Position numbers and translations under genes: made by a program
In this document: piece after piece, positions 26,914 through 36,090 of the stretch
Layout: the number at the start of each line of letters is the position of its first letter
Numbering within the stretch: position 1 is the first letter of the stretch
Notes under the pieces: generated by a model
Database searches by the model: none
The model's input: the letters and a program-made list of their open reading frames with translations, nothing else
Told to the model about the DNA's origin: nothing
Assembly: GCF_002117485.1 (NCBI RefSeq)
Contig: NZ_CP021030.1
Span: 933,001 to 997,000, forward strand
Length of the DNA: 64,000 nucleotides
Reading direction: 5' to 3'
Origin: Rhizobium sp. NXC14
Lineage (GTDB): Bacteria > Pseudomonadota > Alphaproteobacteria > Rhizobiales > Rhizobiaceae

Positions 26914-28350
26914 TCATATTTCGAGACTGACCACCTTCCCAGGGTTCATGATACCAGCCGGATCGAAGGCGCGCTTGATGCGGCGCATCAGCTCGATTTC
27001 GATCGCCGGGCGGATTGCCGCCAGTTCGTCGCGCTTCAGCTGGCCGATGCCGTGTTCGGCCGAGATCGAGCCGCCATGGGCGAGCACCAGTCCATGCACG
27101 ATGTGGTTCATTTCGCGCCAGCGTGCGATGAAGGCGGCCTTGTCGGCGCCGATAGGCTGGGAAATATTGTAGTGAATATTGCCGTCGCCCATATGGCCGA
27201 AGGCGCAGATGCGGGCGCCCGGCATGGCTGCCATGACGACTTTCTCCGCCTCGGCCATGAAATGCGGGATCTTCGACACCGGCACGGAGACGTCGTGCTT
27301 GATTGAACCGCCTTCCGGCTTCTGCGCGTCCGACATGCTCTCGCGCATGTGCCAGATCGCCTTCTGCTGGGCGACGGAGGCGGCGATCGCGGCGTCCTGC
27401 ACCAGCCCGGTCTCGAAGCCCTGTTCCAGCACGCCGTTCATCATCCGCTCCGCCGTCTCGGCCGAATCCGAGGTCGAGATGTCGATCAGCACGTACCAGG
27501 GGTAGGCCGCATCCAGCGGATCGCGCACGCCGTCGATATGACGGGTGGTGATCTCGACGCCGAAGCGCGGCATCAGTTCGAAACCGGTGAGCGAGGTGCC
27601 GCAGAGGCTGGCGGCAAGGTTGAAAAGCGCAAGCGCATCTTCGACCGAATTGAGGCCGGCAAACGCCACCTGATGACCGAGCGGCTGAGGAAACAGCTTC
27701 AGCACCGCGCCGGTGATGATGCCGAGCGTGCCTTCGGCGCCGATGAAGAGATCGCGCAGGTCATAGCCGGTATTGTCCTTCTTCAGGCGGCGCAGGCCGT
27801 CCCAGATCTCGCCGGTCGGCAGCACCACTTCGAGGCCGAGGCAGAGCTGGCGCATATTGCCATAGGCAAGCACGGCCGTGCCGCCGGCATTGGTGGAGAG
27901 ATTGCCGCCGATGCGGCAGGAGCCCTCCGAGCCGAGCGAGAGCGGAAACAGCCGCCCATTCGCTTCGGCCGCTTTCTGCACATCGGCCAGGATCGCGCCG
28001 CCATCGGCGACCAGCACGTTGGCCACCGGGTCGACGTCGCGGATCCTCGTCATGCGTTCGAGCGACAGGATGATGTCGGCCTGCCCCGTGCGCGGCGTCT
28101 GGCCACCGACGAGGCCGGTATTGCCGGTCTGCGGCACGATCGCCGTTTTGGTCTCGGTCGCAAGCTTCATGATCTCGGAGACCTCCTCGACCGAACCTGG
28201 CTTCAGCAGGAGAGGGGAGGAGCCATGGTAGAGCCCGCGATTTTCGATCAGGTGCGGCGCCAGATCGGCCTCGCCGCGCAGCGCATATTTTTCGCCGACG
28301 ATTGCGGCGAAACGGTCGAGAAGATCGGCGGAAATTCCGGGACTGCTCAT
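26914..28350 (-). CDS. FAD-binding dehydrogenase, D-2-hydroxyacid / D-2-hydroxyglutarate type
   Basis: This 478-residue flavoprotein has the FAD_binding_4 (PCMH) domain, with PQTGNTGLVGGQTP, SLGSEGSCRIGGNLSTNAGGTAVLAYGN and DLFIGAEGTLGIITGA, and the C-terminal FAD-oxidase domain with FGHMGDGNIHYNISQP and the terminal HGGSISAEHGIGQLKR...DPAGIMNPGK. This architecture covers D-lactate, glycolate and D-2-hydroxyglutarate dehydrogenases; the HGGSISAEHGIG and GHMGDGNIHYN motifs are shared among them, so the substrate is not fixed. It starts 33 bases downstream of the Sua5 gene on the same strand, so an operon is likely. Confidence 0.92.
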   Translation of the reverse strand: MSSPGISADLLDRFAAIVGEKYALRGEADLAPHLIENRGLYHGSSPLLLKPGSVEEVSEIMKLATETKTAIVPQTGNTGLVGGQTPRTGQADIILSLERMTRIRDVDPVANVLVADGGAILADVQKAAEANGRLFPLSLGSEGSCRIGGNLSTNAGGTAVLAYGNMRQLCLGLEVVLPTGEIWDGLRRLKKDNTGYDLRDLFIGAEGTLGIITGAVLKLFPQPLGHQVAFAGLNSVEDALALFNLAASLCGTSLTGFELMPRFGVEITTRHIDGVRDPLDAAYPWYVLIDISTSDSAETAERMMNGVLEQGFETGLVQDAAIAASVAQQKAIWHMRESMSDAQKPEGGSIKHDVSVPVSKIPHFMAEAEKVVMAAMPGARICAFGHMGDGNIHYNISQPIGADKAAFIARWREMNHIVHGLVLAHGGSISAEHGIGQLKRDELAAIRPAIEIELMRRIKRAFDPAGIMNPGKVVSLEI

Positions 28351-28383
28351 CGGGTCGATCCTCTTTCGCTTTCATCGGGTCTG

Positions 28384-29358
28384 TCAGTCACGCGGAGCGG
28401 CGGCTCTTTGCAGCCGGTCGTTGATGGCTTCGCCGAGCCCGTCGTCCGGGATCGGCGAAAAGGCGATGCTCGATACGCCGCTGGCATCGGCCCGCTTCAT
28501 ATAGTCGAAAAGATTGGCCGCCGCTTCCGCCAGGTCGCCGCGTGGGCTGAGATCGAGGACGACGCGTGCCGTGTGTGCGCCTTCGACCGCCGCACCGCCG
28601 AAGGCGATCAGCGCTTCGCCCGGTTCCACTTTGGTCGCATTGAGGCGCACGCTGGCGCCCGGCGCATAATGCGAGGCGAGCATGCCGGGCGCCTCGATTG
28701 CCGCCGATGCCTTTTTCGCGCGCAGCAGCGGCTGGCCCGCGACGCGCTCGATCTCGCGCGCCGCCAGTCCGCCGGGCCGAAGCAGCCGCAGCCGGCCGCC
28801 CTCCGCCTTGACGATGGTCGATTCGACCCCGACGGCGCTCGGACCGGCATCGAGGATCAATGGAATTCTCGCCCCGAGATCGGCTTCGACATGGGCAGCA
28901 CTTGTGGCGCTGATGGCGCCTGACGTATTGGCGCTCGGCGCCGCGAGCGGCCGCCCGAAGGCACCGATCAGCGTGCCGGCAAAGCCCTTGGGCACACGCA
29001 CGCCGACGCTGTCGAGACCGGCGGTCGCCAGAGCGTGGATCGGGCTTTCAGCCTTCAGCGGCAGCACCAGCGTCAGCGGGCCGGGCCAGAAGGCTTCGGC
29101 GAGCGCCCGCGATACCGGGTCGAACTCGGCATGGTGCTCGGCCATATCGAGATCGGCCATATGGCAGATCAGCGGGTTGAAACGCGGCCGTCCCTTGGTC
29201 TCGTAGATGCGGGTGATGGCTGCCGGATTGGTGGCGTCGGCCGCAAGGCCGTAGACGGTCTCCGTCGGCATGGCGACGGCAAAGCCTTGGGAAAGAGCGG
29301 CACAGGCCGCTTCGAGCGCCGCCTGCCTGTCTGCTCTGATATCGATAATGCGTGCCAT
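28384..29358 (-). CDS. L-threonylcarbamoyladenylate synthase (Sua5/TsaC family)
   Basis: A 324-residue Sua5-type enzyme. It makes threonylcarbamoyl-AMP for the t6A37 modification of ANN-decoding tRNAs. The N-terminal YrdC domain has PTETVYGLAADA, KGRPRFNPLICH, GPLTLVLP, GVRVPKG and LAAPSANTSG; the C-terminal Sua5 domain begins after PGMLASHYAPGA. The presence of both domains argues for Sua5 rather than the short TsaC. ATG 29358 (MARIIDIR) is preferred; an in-frame ATG at 29388 with GGAA nearby is a real alternative. It overlaps no neighbour and is followed closely by the FAD-dehydrogenase gene. Confidence 0.93.
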   Translation of the reverse strand: MARIIDIRADRQAALEAACAALSQGFAVAMPTETVYGLAADATNPAAITRIYETKGRPRFNPLICHMADLDMAEHHAEFDPVSRALAEAFWPGPLTLVLPLKAESPIHALATAGLDSVGVRVPKGFAGTLIGAFGRPLAAPSANTSGAISATSAAHVEADLGARIPLILDAGPSAVGVESTIVKAEGGRLRLLRPGGLAAREIERVAGQPLLRAKKASAAIEAPGMLASHYAPGASVRLNATKVEPGEALIAFGGAAVEGAHTARVVLDLSPRGDLAEAAANLFDYMKRADASGVSSIAFSPIPDDGLGEAINDRLQRAAAPRD

Positions 29359-29426
29359 ATGCTGCCCGTCTCTGGTTCCGGCAGTCATTAGGCTTTCCGC
29401 CGCTTACGATCAATCGCCTTGTTCGC

Positions 29427-30035
29427 TCACAATTGGCGGATGATTTCGCGCAGCTGTTCGTTGCGGGCGCCGAGCAGCAGGATGTTGCGGATCGCTGCCT
29501 GCGGATCGTGGGTGCGAAAGAGCAGCCCGTTGCCGCGCACCGAGCGGTCGATCGTCATCTTTTCGGAGGACTCCTCGCCCGGCTTGATCGCGACGGCAAA
29601 ATACATCCGCGAATAGCCGACGTCGATCCGTTCGAAGAAGTTGTCGTTGTCGCCGATTTCGGAATAGAAGTTGGCGATGTAGAAAGCCCAGCTGACCTCC
29701 TCGTAGCGGGCGAATTTCGTGCGCGCTGCGGTGACGTGGCAATAGCCGAGATGCGGGCTGTCCTCCAGCGTCCGGTGGAAGATCATCTTCGGAAACTGGA
29801 TCGAGTGATGGAAGCCGTTGATGTGCTGATGCGTCTTCTCGCCGGCCGCCTGCAGCTTGCGGCCGGTCTTTGCGGCGACCTCGTCATGGGTGAGGTAGCG
29901 CCTTTCCTCGGCCAGCCAGTGGCGCCGGTCGCGGGGGATGCGGCCGGTGCGCAGGAATTCGGAATGGGCGGCGACCAGTGGCCGCTCCTGCGGCCGGATT
30001 ACTTCTTTCGCGTCGAAATAGCGGAGTCTGGCCAT
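29427..30035 (-). CDS. Conserved hypothetical protein
   Basis: A 202-residue soluble protein with no signal peptide or membrane segment. Its sequence is rich in charged and aromatic residues: MARLRYFDAKEVIRPQERP at the start, then EKTHQHINGFHHSIQFPK, AARTKFARYEEVSWAFYIANFYSE, and a C-terminal RNILLLGARNEQLREIIRQL helix. Several His residues (HQHINGFHH) could bind metal, but no known motif is complete. I do not recognise the family. It lies upstream of the Sua5 gene on the same strand, with 391 bp of non-coding sequence before the gbcA-like gene on its other side. Confidence 0.75.
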   Translation of the reverse strand: MARLRYFDAKEVIRPQERPLVAAHSEFLRTGRIPRDRRHWLAEERRYLTHDEVAAKTGRKLQAAGEKTHQHINGFHHSIQFPKMIFHRTLEDSPHLGYCHVTAARTKFARYEEVSWAFYIANFYSEIGDNDNFFERIDVGYSRMYFAVAIKPGEESSEKMTIDRSVRGNGLLFRTHDPQAAIRNILLLGARNEQLREIIRQL

Positions 30036-30438
30036 GGTTTACATGCTTTGTCGGTCTGAGGTCGAAAGCAGGATAAGAGCGTATGCTTAACGCAGCATTA
30101 AGATGCGGCCGTCGCATCGGCCGGAAGCCGGCAATGTCGTAAATGCGACAATCGCCGATACCGGAGAGCCGCCTTCTTTGCCAATCCGGTCTTTACGCAA
30201 TGTCGCAATTGACGATAATTGCCTGCAGAGTCGGAGATCGGGTCGACCGGGAAGGGCTGTTTTGAAGCCTCCGCGCTTCCTGTCGTCAATTTCGAAGCCG
30301 ATGTCGCATTACAACCAAGCGGCGGGAATGCCAGGTGATTAAATGGCGCCATGAACAATTCTCCCGCAGGAGAAGGTTAGCAGGCGCGCTTCCATAGCCT
30401 TCCGCTGAAGGCGGCAGCCGGTGCACGAGGACATGAAG
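30036..30438. promoter_or_regulatory. 403-bp divergent upstream region with repeated TGTCGCA half-sites
   Basis: No gene is seen. TGTCGTAAATGCGACA (30135-30150) is an inverted repeat with TGTCG/CGACA arms; related TGTCGCA sequences follow at 30201 and 30302. They lie upstream of the Rieske oxygenase gene and are candidate operators; the regulator is unknown. Confidence 0.4.
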
Positions 30439-31683
30439 ATGGATATTCGCAGCAACGTTTTACGTCAGCTCAAGAACCGCCGCGAGGGCTTCAGCCTCGA
30501 ACAGCCGTTCTACACCGACGAGGATTATTTCAAACTCGACATGGAGATGATCTACTATCGCGACTGGCTGTTCATGGGCCATGATTGCGAGTTGCCGAAG
30601 CCGGGCGCCTATTTCACCGTCCAGATCGGCACCTATCCGGTCGTCATCGTCCGCGGCCGTGACAATGTCATCCGCGCCTTCCACAACAGCTGTCGTCATC
30701 GCGGCTCGCGAGTCTGCACCAAGGAGCACGGCTCTTCCGTGCGTCTCGTCTGCCCCTATCATCAGTGGACTTACGATCTCGACGGCAAACTTGCCTTTGC
30801 CCGTCACATGGGCGACGATTTCGACAAAACCGGCTTCAACCTGAAGCCCGTCCACTGCGAGAGCGTCGCAGGCTATATTTTCATCTGCCTTGCCGACGTC
30901 GCCCCCGATTTCAAGCCGGTGCGCGACACGATCGAGCCCTATATGGCGCCGCATCGGATCGGCGAGACCAAGGTGGCTTTCCAGAGCACGATCATCGAGA
31001 AGGGCAACTGGAAGCTCGTCTGGGAAAACAACCGCGAGTGCTACCACTGCGCCGCCAATCACCCGGAACTCTGCCGCACCTATCCGGAAGCGCCGAGCGT
31101 CACCGGCACAGACGGCGGCGCCGACGATCCGGAGATTGCAGGCCATTGGGCGCGCTGCGAGGCAGCCGGCCTGCCGAGCAAGTTCCAGATCTCGCCGGAT
31201 GGCCAGTTCCGCACCGCCCGCATGCCGCTGATCGAGGATGCCGAAAGCTACACCATGTCGGGCAAGCCGGCCGTGCAGCGCCGGATCTCCGACGACATCT
31301 CGATCAATCGTATCGGCACGATGCTGCTCTTCCACTATCCGACGACGTGGAACCATCTGCTCGGCGACCACGCCATCTCCTTCCGGGTGCTGCCGCTCAG
31401 CGCCAACGAGACGGCGGTGACGACCAAGTGGCTCGTCCACAAGGACGCCGTGGAAGGCGTCGATTACAATCTCGAGGAGCTGACCCACGTCTGGACCGAG
31501 ACCAACGACCAGGACCGCCGGATCGTCGAAGAGAATGCCTTCGGCATCCACTCGCCCGCCTATGAGCCCGGTCCCTATTCGGCCGTGCACGAGGGCGGCG
31601 TCATGCAGTTCCTCGAATGGTACTCGAACTTCATGGTGAACCGCCTGCAGGGTGAAACGGCGAAAATCTCCGCCGTCGCCTGA
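30439..31683 (+). CDS. Rieske non-heme iron oxygenase, GbcA/Stc2-like (betaine or stachydrine demethylation)
   Basis: This 414-residue oxygenase alpha subunit has the Rieske [2Fe-2S] motif CRHRGSRVC ... CPYHQWTYD and the mononuclear-iron region ENNRECYHCAANHPEL. The overall sequence resembles the glycine-betaine monooxygenase GbcA and the Sinorhizobium stachydrine demethylase Stc2, which remove an N-methyl group using O2 and electrons from a reductase. No ferredoxin reductase (GbcB-type) gene is adjacent in this window, so the electron donor is encoded elsewhere. GAGG is correctly spaced for ATG 30439; ATG 30433 is too close to it. It is followed by a strong terminator, so it is monocistronic. 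Confidence 0.87.
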   Translation: MDIRSNVLRQLKNRREGFSLEQPFYTDEDYFKLDMEMIYYRDWLFMGHDCELPKPGAYFTVQIGTYPVVIVRGRDNVIRAFHNSCRHRGSRVCTKEHGSSVRLVCPYHQWTYDLDGKLAFARHMGDDFDKTGFNLKPVHCESVAGYIFICLADVAPDFKPVRDTIEPYMAPHRIGETKVAFQSTIIEKGNWKLVWENNRECYHCAANHPELCRTYPEAPSVTGTDGGADDPEIAGHWARCEAAGLPSKFQISPDGQFRTARMPLIEDAESYTMSGKPAVQRRISDDISINRIGTMLLFHYPTTWNHLLGDHAISFRVLPLSANETAVTTKWLVHKDAVEGVDYNLEELTHVWTETNDQDRRIVEENAFGIHSPAYEPGPYSAVHEGGVMQFLEWYSNFMVNRLQGETAKISAVA

Positions 31684-31706
31684 GCGCGCCGGTTGACCCC
31701 GCTTAT

Positions 31707-31736
31707 CCAAAAGCGGCCCGTTCCGGCCGCTTTTGG
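31707..31736 (+). terminator. Strong terminator after the Rieske oxygenase gene
   Basis: CCAAAAGCGGCC / GGCCGCTTTTGG is a perfect 12-bp stem with a 6-base loop and TTTT within the descending arm, 24 bases after the stop codon. Confidence 0.85.
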
Positions 31737-31800
31737 AACCATTTTCTCCCGAAAGCGTTGCAAGACCAAGCGGTTATCGCTGCTGAATGGAGAGAAAGAA

Positions 31801-32268
31801 ATGATCGGCCTGAGAAACAAAATTGCGACCGCGGTATTGGCCGCCGCCGTCGTGCTGACGGGCTTCGTGCCGTCGCAAGCAATACAGATGCCGGCCGCGC
31901 CGCAGGTTGAAAAAACCTCGGCTGTCGAGAACGTCCAATACTACCGCGATTATTATCGGCCTTACCGCCGCGACTACTACCGGCCCGGCTATCGCCCCGG
32001 CGCCTACTACCGCCCCGGCTGGTATGGCGGCTATCGCGGCTATTCCTACTACCGCCCCGGCTATCGCCGCTATAACGGCTACTGGTATCCGCTCGCCGCC
32101 TTCGGCGCCGGCGCGGTCATTGCTGCTCCGCGCTACGCCGCGCCCGCGCCGCACATGGGTTCGGCTCATGTCGCCTGGTGCGCGAACCGCTACCGGTCCT
32201 ACCGCGCCTACGACAACACCTTCCAGCCTTATAACGGCCCGCGCCAGCAGTGCTATTCGCCTTATTGA
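31801..32268 (+). CDS. BA14K family protein (Tyr/Arg-rich, exported)
   Basis: A 155-residue protein with a signal peptide ([23 protein letters not shown]), a low-complexity middle of YYRPxYR repeats (about residues 43-100), a short hydrophobic stretch ([10 protein letters not shown]) and the C-terminal BA14K signature [19 protein letters not shown]...QQCYSPY with two Cys. BA14K proteins are found in Brucella and rhizobia; the Brucella protein is immunoreactive and lectin-like. GGAG lies 9 bases before ATG 31801. The extreme Tyr/Arg content is normal for the family. Confidence 0.88.
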   Translation: MIGLRNKIATAVLAAAVVLTGFVPSQAIQMPAAPQVEKTSAVENVQYYRDYYRPYRRDYYRPGYRPGAYYRPGWYGGYRGYSYYRPGYRRYNGYWYPLAAFGAGAVIAAPRYAAPAPHMGSAHVAWCANRYRSYRAYDNTFQPYNGPRQQCYSPY

Positions 32269-32381
32269 TAGGTCCCGAATGCTGCCCGTCACCCTTCCCC
32301 TTTCCTGCAAACGGAAGAGGGGAAGGGCCAAACATGGGGAGCGAAGTGTAGGGCCGTGGCACGAAGCAACGGCGCAACAAC

Positions 32382-32645
32382 TCAGTGAACGACGGTGATC
32401 ACCGGAATGCCTGCTTCCTTGGCGGCACGGATAAGCGCGTACCGTGCGTCCTCAGCAGGAAGGTCCCCGTGGATCGCATCCCGGCAAGCCTTCACCGCGG
32501 TCAGGTATTCTTCCCCGTCGTCGAGCGGCCAGCAAGCCGTGAGCATCTGGGCCGCCTCCCAAAGGCTCGCGACAAGCTTGTATTTTTCCGGCCCGTTCAC
32601 AACGAGCATCAGCGGGCTGAATTCTCCAGGTGTGTGCCACTTCAT
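32382..32645 (-). CDS. DUF982 family protein
   Basis: An 87-residue protein with the DUF982 pattern typical of Rhizobiaceae: VNGPEKYKLVASLWEAAQMLTACWPLDDGEEYLTAVKACRDAIHGDLPAEDARYALIRAAKEAGI. The protein is soluble and helical, of unknown function; rhizobial genomes carry many copies. ATG 32645 has GGGGAGG at proper distance; an in-frame ATG at 32672 lies before that ribosome-binding site and is rejected. It is isolated between non-coding regions, convergent with the BA14K gene. Confidence 0.85.
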   Translation of the reverse strand: MKWHTPGEFSPLMLVVNGPEKYKLVASLWEAAQMLTACWPLDDGEEYLTAVKACRDAIHGDLPAEDARYALIRAAKEAGIPVITVVH

Positions 32646-33082
32646 GACATCAGGCCTCCCCACGGTGAACATATTAGTAACCGTGCAAGAACCGTTCCGC
32701 GCGAGGTGGTGGCATGAAGCAGCTGATCACGCGGGCACCGATCTCCGGGATTGCCCGCCATCGCCGAGGCCATAAACAGATGGACGAAGCGTCGCAATGC
32801 TGACAGTGGCCGCGTCCCGCATGATGCGATAGGCGCAACGCCGCGCCATCCGCTGCGTCGGCGGCGAATTGGCAAGAACGTTAACCTACTCTCGGCCTTG
32901 AGCTGCCTTGAGCAGAGGATCCATGTCCGGTGCTGGTGGAGGAGGCCTACATGAATCCTCGGGTCAGGCCAGGTCAAGCCCTGGGATGACGGAGCGTTGG
33001 GTGAGCTCTGTGGCAAGTACCGCGACGTTTGACGGAATAGGAGCGAGCTCGCACTCCGAGAGTCACGCCGAACCTTTCACCC
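32646..33082. other. 437-bp intergenic region with a degenerate repeat copy
   Basis: No gene is supported. The segment at about 32918-33000 (GAGGATCCATG, then ATCCTCGGGTCAGGCCAGG and GGGATGACGGAG) is a degenerate copy of the short repeat also found at 12063-12108, 12247-12280 and 60687-60723. The rest shows no recognisable structure. Confidence 0.55.
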
Positions 33083-34078
33083 TCAAAGAATATCCACCCG
33101 CCGCAGCAGCCACCAGGCGAAGACGATCGAGGCGATGATCAGGATGACGGCGTATCCCGTGCCGTAATCGCCGACGGCGAAGGGCAGGTTGGCGGTGTTC
33201 ATGCCGAAGAAACCTGTCACCAGCGTCGGCGGCAGCAGGAAGGCCGTCATGATCGACAGCAGATAGAGGTGGCGGTTGGTCTCTGAGGATTGTTTCGAAT
33301 CGATTTCTTCGTGCAGCAGCCGGGCCCGGTCCTGCAGGGCATAGACATCGTGGTCGACCGTTTCCAGCCGGCTCGTCAGCCGCCGGGCCACATCGTCGAA
33401 GCCGAAGGGCATTTCGTCCTCGTCGGCTGCCCCGGCGCGGCGCATCAGCGCCAGCACGGTGCGCAGATGCCGGTGCAGCCGCACCACGGTTCGCCGGACC
33501 GGCGCCAGCCGCCGGCGCTCGTCGCGCGGCGCATTGTCGTAGACGATATCCTCGATCTGGTTGAGTTCCTCGGTGAGTTCGATGACGATCGCGATCAGCG
33601 TCCGCTGGAATTCGATCACAAGCAGTTCGAAGAGATCGACCGGTCGCGAGAATTTGCCTGGATTCTTCTCGATCAGCGTGCGCGCCCGCTCGACGCTGCG
33701 CAGCGGCTGCAGCCTTGTGGTGATGATGAAGCGGTCGGACATGGCGAAATGCAGCCAGCCGAGATTGTTGATGTCCTGGTCGAAATCGCGCTGGCAATCG
33801 ACGAGCGTGCCATAGAGCATCTGCTCGTCAACGGTCAGCGCCGCATGCGTGTCATGCGTCGTCAAGGCCGATCTCGCCTCCTCCGTCAGTCCGTCGAGCG
33901 TCTCGAGCAGGGCCGGCACACGGGCGTCGACGAGGTTGAGATGCAGCCAGTAGAAACAGTTCTCGGCGATCAGATCCGCTACCGTCGCGGTGTTGGTCAG
34001 CCGCACCGCCGTCTTTTCATCCGGCGAGAAACGATAGGCCCAGACGAAACCGGGTATGTTGACGGGCAATGTATCCAT
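33083..34078 (-). CDS. zntB: CorA-family divalent cation transporter (ZntB-like)
   Basis: A 331-residue CorA-superfamily membrane protein. A long cytoplasmic N-terminal domain (residues 1-265) is followed by two C-terminal TM helices; the first ends in the diagnostic GMN motif (LVTGFFGMNTANLPF), and the protein ends in basic RRVDIL. Sequence features such as FGMNTANLPF and the HAALTVDEQMLYG region resemble ZntB zinc transporters more than magnesium CorA, but the substrate is not certain. The ATG at 34078 opens the frame cleanly. It is divergent from the acyl-CoA dehydrogenase gene. Confidence 0.88.
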   Translation of the reverse strand: MDTLPVNIPGFVWAYRFSPDEKTAVRLTNTATVADLIAENCFYWLHLNLVDARVPALLETLDGLTEEARSALTTHDTHAALTVDEQMLYGTLVDCQRDFDQDINNLGWLHFAMSDRFIITTRLQPLRSVERARTLIEKNPGKFSRPVDLFELLVIEFQRTLIAIVIELTEELNQIEDIVYDNAPRDERRRLAPVRRTVVRLHRHLRTVLALMRRAGAADEDEMPFGFDDVARRLTSRLETVDHDVYALQDRARLLHEEIDSKQSSETNRHLYLLSIMTAFLLPPTLVTGFFGMNTANLPFAVGDYGTGYAVILIIASIVFAWWLLRRVDIL

Positions 34079-34204
34079 CGGTCGCCGATCCTTTGCGAGG
34101 GCGATATATTGTCTTCAGTTCTCCATGCCGTCCATGGGCGCCGCGGTGCAAGAAGAAAGCGCCATGCCGGTGGAATTATCGCATTGCGTCGTATGAATCA
34201 AAAT

Positions 34205-34220
34205 TGACGTTTACGTAAAA
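34205..34220. promoter_or_regulatory. LiuR-type palindrome upstream of the acyl-CoA dehydrogenase gene
   Basis: TTGACGTTTACGTAAA fits TTNACGT-NN-ACGTNAA, the form I recall for the MerR-family regulator LiuR of branched-chain amino acid and acyl-CoA catabolism. It lies 63 bases before the start codon of a matching kind of gene. The regulator assignment is inference. Confidence 0.55.
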
Positions 34221-34282
34221 ATCAACTAGCCCTTGCCGGGGGGGCTTTGCATGAGGTGCAGGCACCCGACGGAGGAGAAAGC

Positions 34283-36061
34283 ATGTACAAGGCGCCCGTT
34301 GAGGAAATCGCGTTCACATTGAAGCATGTAGCTGGCATGGGCGAGGCGATGTCGAAAGGTCTTTTTGACGATCTCGGCGAGGATCTCGTCGACGCAATCC
34401 TGGACGAGGCGGGACGTTTTGCCACAGAGGAGGTGGCGCCTCTCGCCGAGATCGGTGACCGCCAGGGCGCCCGCCTCGTCGATGGCGAGGTCCGGCTGCC
34501 GGATGGCTGGCGTGATCTCTACCGCAGCTGGATTGCAGGTGGCTGGAACGGCCTGACGGCGCCAGAGGCTTTCGGCGGCCAGGCCTTGCCTGACATGCTG
34601 AATGTCGCGGCTCTCGAAATGTGGAATTCCGGATCCATGGCCTTTGCGCTCGCTCCGACGCTGACCATGGGCGCCATCGAGGCGGTCAGCACCCATGGCA
34701 GCGCCGCGCTCAAGGAGAAATATCTGGCGAAGATGGTGTCGGGCGAGTGGACAGGCACCATGAACCTGACCGAGCCGCATGCCGGTTCCGATCTCGGCGT
34801 CCTGAAGGCCCGTGCCGAACGTAGGCCCGACGGCAGCTATCGCATATCGGGTCAGAAGATCTTCATCACCTGGGGCGAACACGACGCTGCCGACAACATC
34901 ATCCATCTGGTGCTGGCGCGGCTGCCGGATGCACCGGCCGGCACGCGCGGCATCTCGCTCTTCCTGGTGCCGAAATTCCTGGTGAACGACGACGGCTCGC
35001 TTGGGCCCCGCAACGATCTCTTCTGCCACGCGCTGGAGCACAAGCTCGGCATTCATGGTTCGCCGACTTGCACGATGATCTATGGCGACGGCCGGTTCGG
35101 CGACGAAAAGGGGGCGATCGGCTGGCTGGTCGGCGAGGAGAACAAGGGGCTCGCCTGCATGTTCACGATGATGAACAATGCGCGCCTCGCCGTCGGCATG
35201 CAGGGCGTGGCGATCGCCGAGGCCGCCACCCAGAAGGCCCTTGCCTATGCCAGGGAGCGCACGCAGGGCAGGGCGCCAGGTTCGACCGGGCCCGGCATGA
35301 GCCCGATCGTCGACCATCCCGATGTCGCTCGCATGCTCCTGACCATGAGGGCGCTGACGCAAGGGGCGCGCGCCATCTCCTATGCCTGCGCCCATGCGAT
35401 CGACATGTCGCGTCGGGCCGGCGACACCAGCCGCCACTGGAAGGAGCGCGCCGCGCTTCTGACGCCGATCGCCAAGTCGTTTTCGACCGATGCCGGCGTC
35501 GATGTCGCCTCGCTCGGCATTCAGGTGCATGGCGGCATGGGTTTCATCGAGGAGACGGGTGCGGCCCGTTATCTCCGCGACGCCCGCATTGCGCCGATCT
35601 ATGAGGGCACCAACGGCATCCAGGCAATCGACCTCGTCACCCGCAAGCTGCCGCTCTCCGGCGGCGATCAGGTCATGGGCTTTATCGGCGAATTGAAGGC
35701 GATCGCCGAGGCTGTCGAGCGCTCCAATCTCGATGGTTTCGGCGAAACTGCCGCGAGACTCGCCGTCGCGATCGCCGATCTCGACGCGGCGACCGCCTGG
35801 CTTCTGGCAGTACTTGCCGATGACAAGGCCGCCGAGGCGCTTGCCGGCGCCACCCCCTATCAGCGCCTGTTCGGCCTCGTGCTCACCGGCTGTTACCTCG
35901 CCAAGGGGGCTCTGGCCGAAAGCGGCGACGGCAAGGGCGAGGGCCGTATCGCGCTCTGCCGCTTCGCCGCTGAAAACCTGCTCGCCGAGACCGCGGCCTT
36001 GCGCGACCGGGTGGTCAACGGCGCGGCAAGCCTTGCCGCCGCCCGCATTCTGCTTGCCTGA
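34283..36061 (+). CDS. Acyl-CoA dehydrogenase (DmdC/FadE-like, long form)
   Basis: A 592-residue flavoprotein of the long acyl-CoA dehydrogenase subgroup with an extra C-terminal domain, which includes 3-methylmercaptopropionyl-CoA dehydrogenase (DmdC). Motifs are MNLTEPHAGSDLG (FAD/substrate loop), KIFITWGEHD, the catalytic-base region DARIAPIYEGTNGIQAIDLVTRKL and GGMGFIEETGAARYLRDARI. It oxidises an acyl-CoA to the enoyl-CoA; the substrate is not determined by motif. GGAGGA precedes ATG 34283; the frame opens 12 codons earlier without family sequence. An enoyl-CoA hydratase/isomerase follows 29 bases later, giving consecutive beta-oxidation steps in one operon, with a LiuR-type site upstream. 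Confidence 0.92.
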   Translation: MYKAPVEEIAFTLKHVAGMGEAMSKGLFDDLGEDLVDAILDEAGRFATEEVAPLAEIGDRQGARLVDGEVRLPDGWRDLYRSWIAGGWNGLTAPEAFGGQALPDMLNVAALEMWNSGSMAFALAPTLTMGAIEAVSTHGSAALKEKYLAKMVSGEWTGTMNLTEPHAGSDLGVLKARAERRPDGSYRISGQKIFITWGEHDAADNIIHLVLARLPDAPAGTRGISLFLVPKFLVNDDGSLGPRNDLFCHALEHKLGIHGSPTCTMIYGDGRFGDEKGAIGWLVGEENKGLACMFTMMNNARLAVGMQGVAIAEAATQKALAYARERTQGRAPGSTGPGMSPIVDHPDVARMLLTMRALTQGARAISYACAHAIDMSRRAGDTSRHWKERAALLTPIAKSFSTDAGVDVASLGIQVHGGMGFIEETGAARYLRDARIAPIYEGTNGIQAIDLVTRKLPLSGGDQVMGFIGELKAIAEAVERSNLDGFGETAARLAVAIADLDAATAWLLAVLADDKAAEALAGATPYQRLFGLVLTGCYLAKGALAESGDGKGEGRIALCRFAAENLLAETAALRDRVVNGAASLAAARILLA

Positions 36062-36090
36062 CGAGACCCCATAAGTTCCGAGGAGATCCA

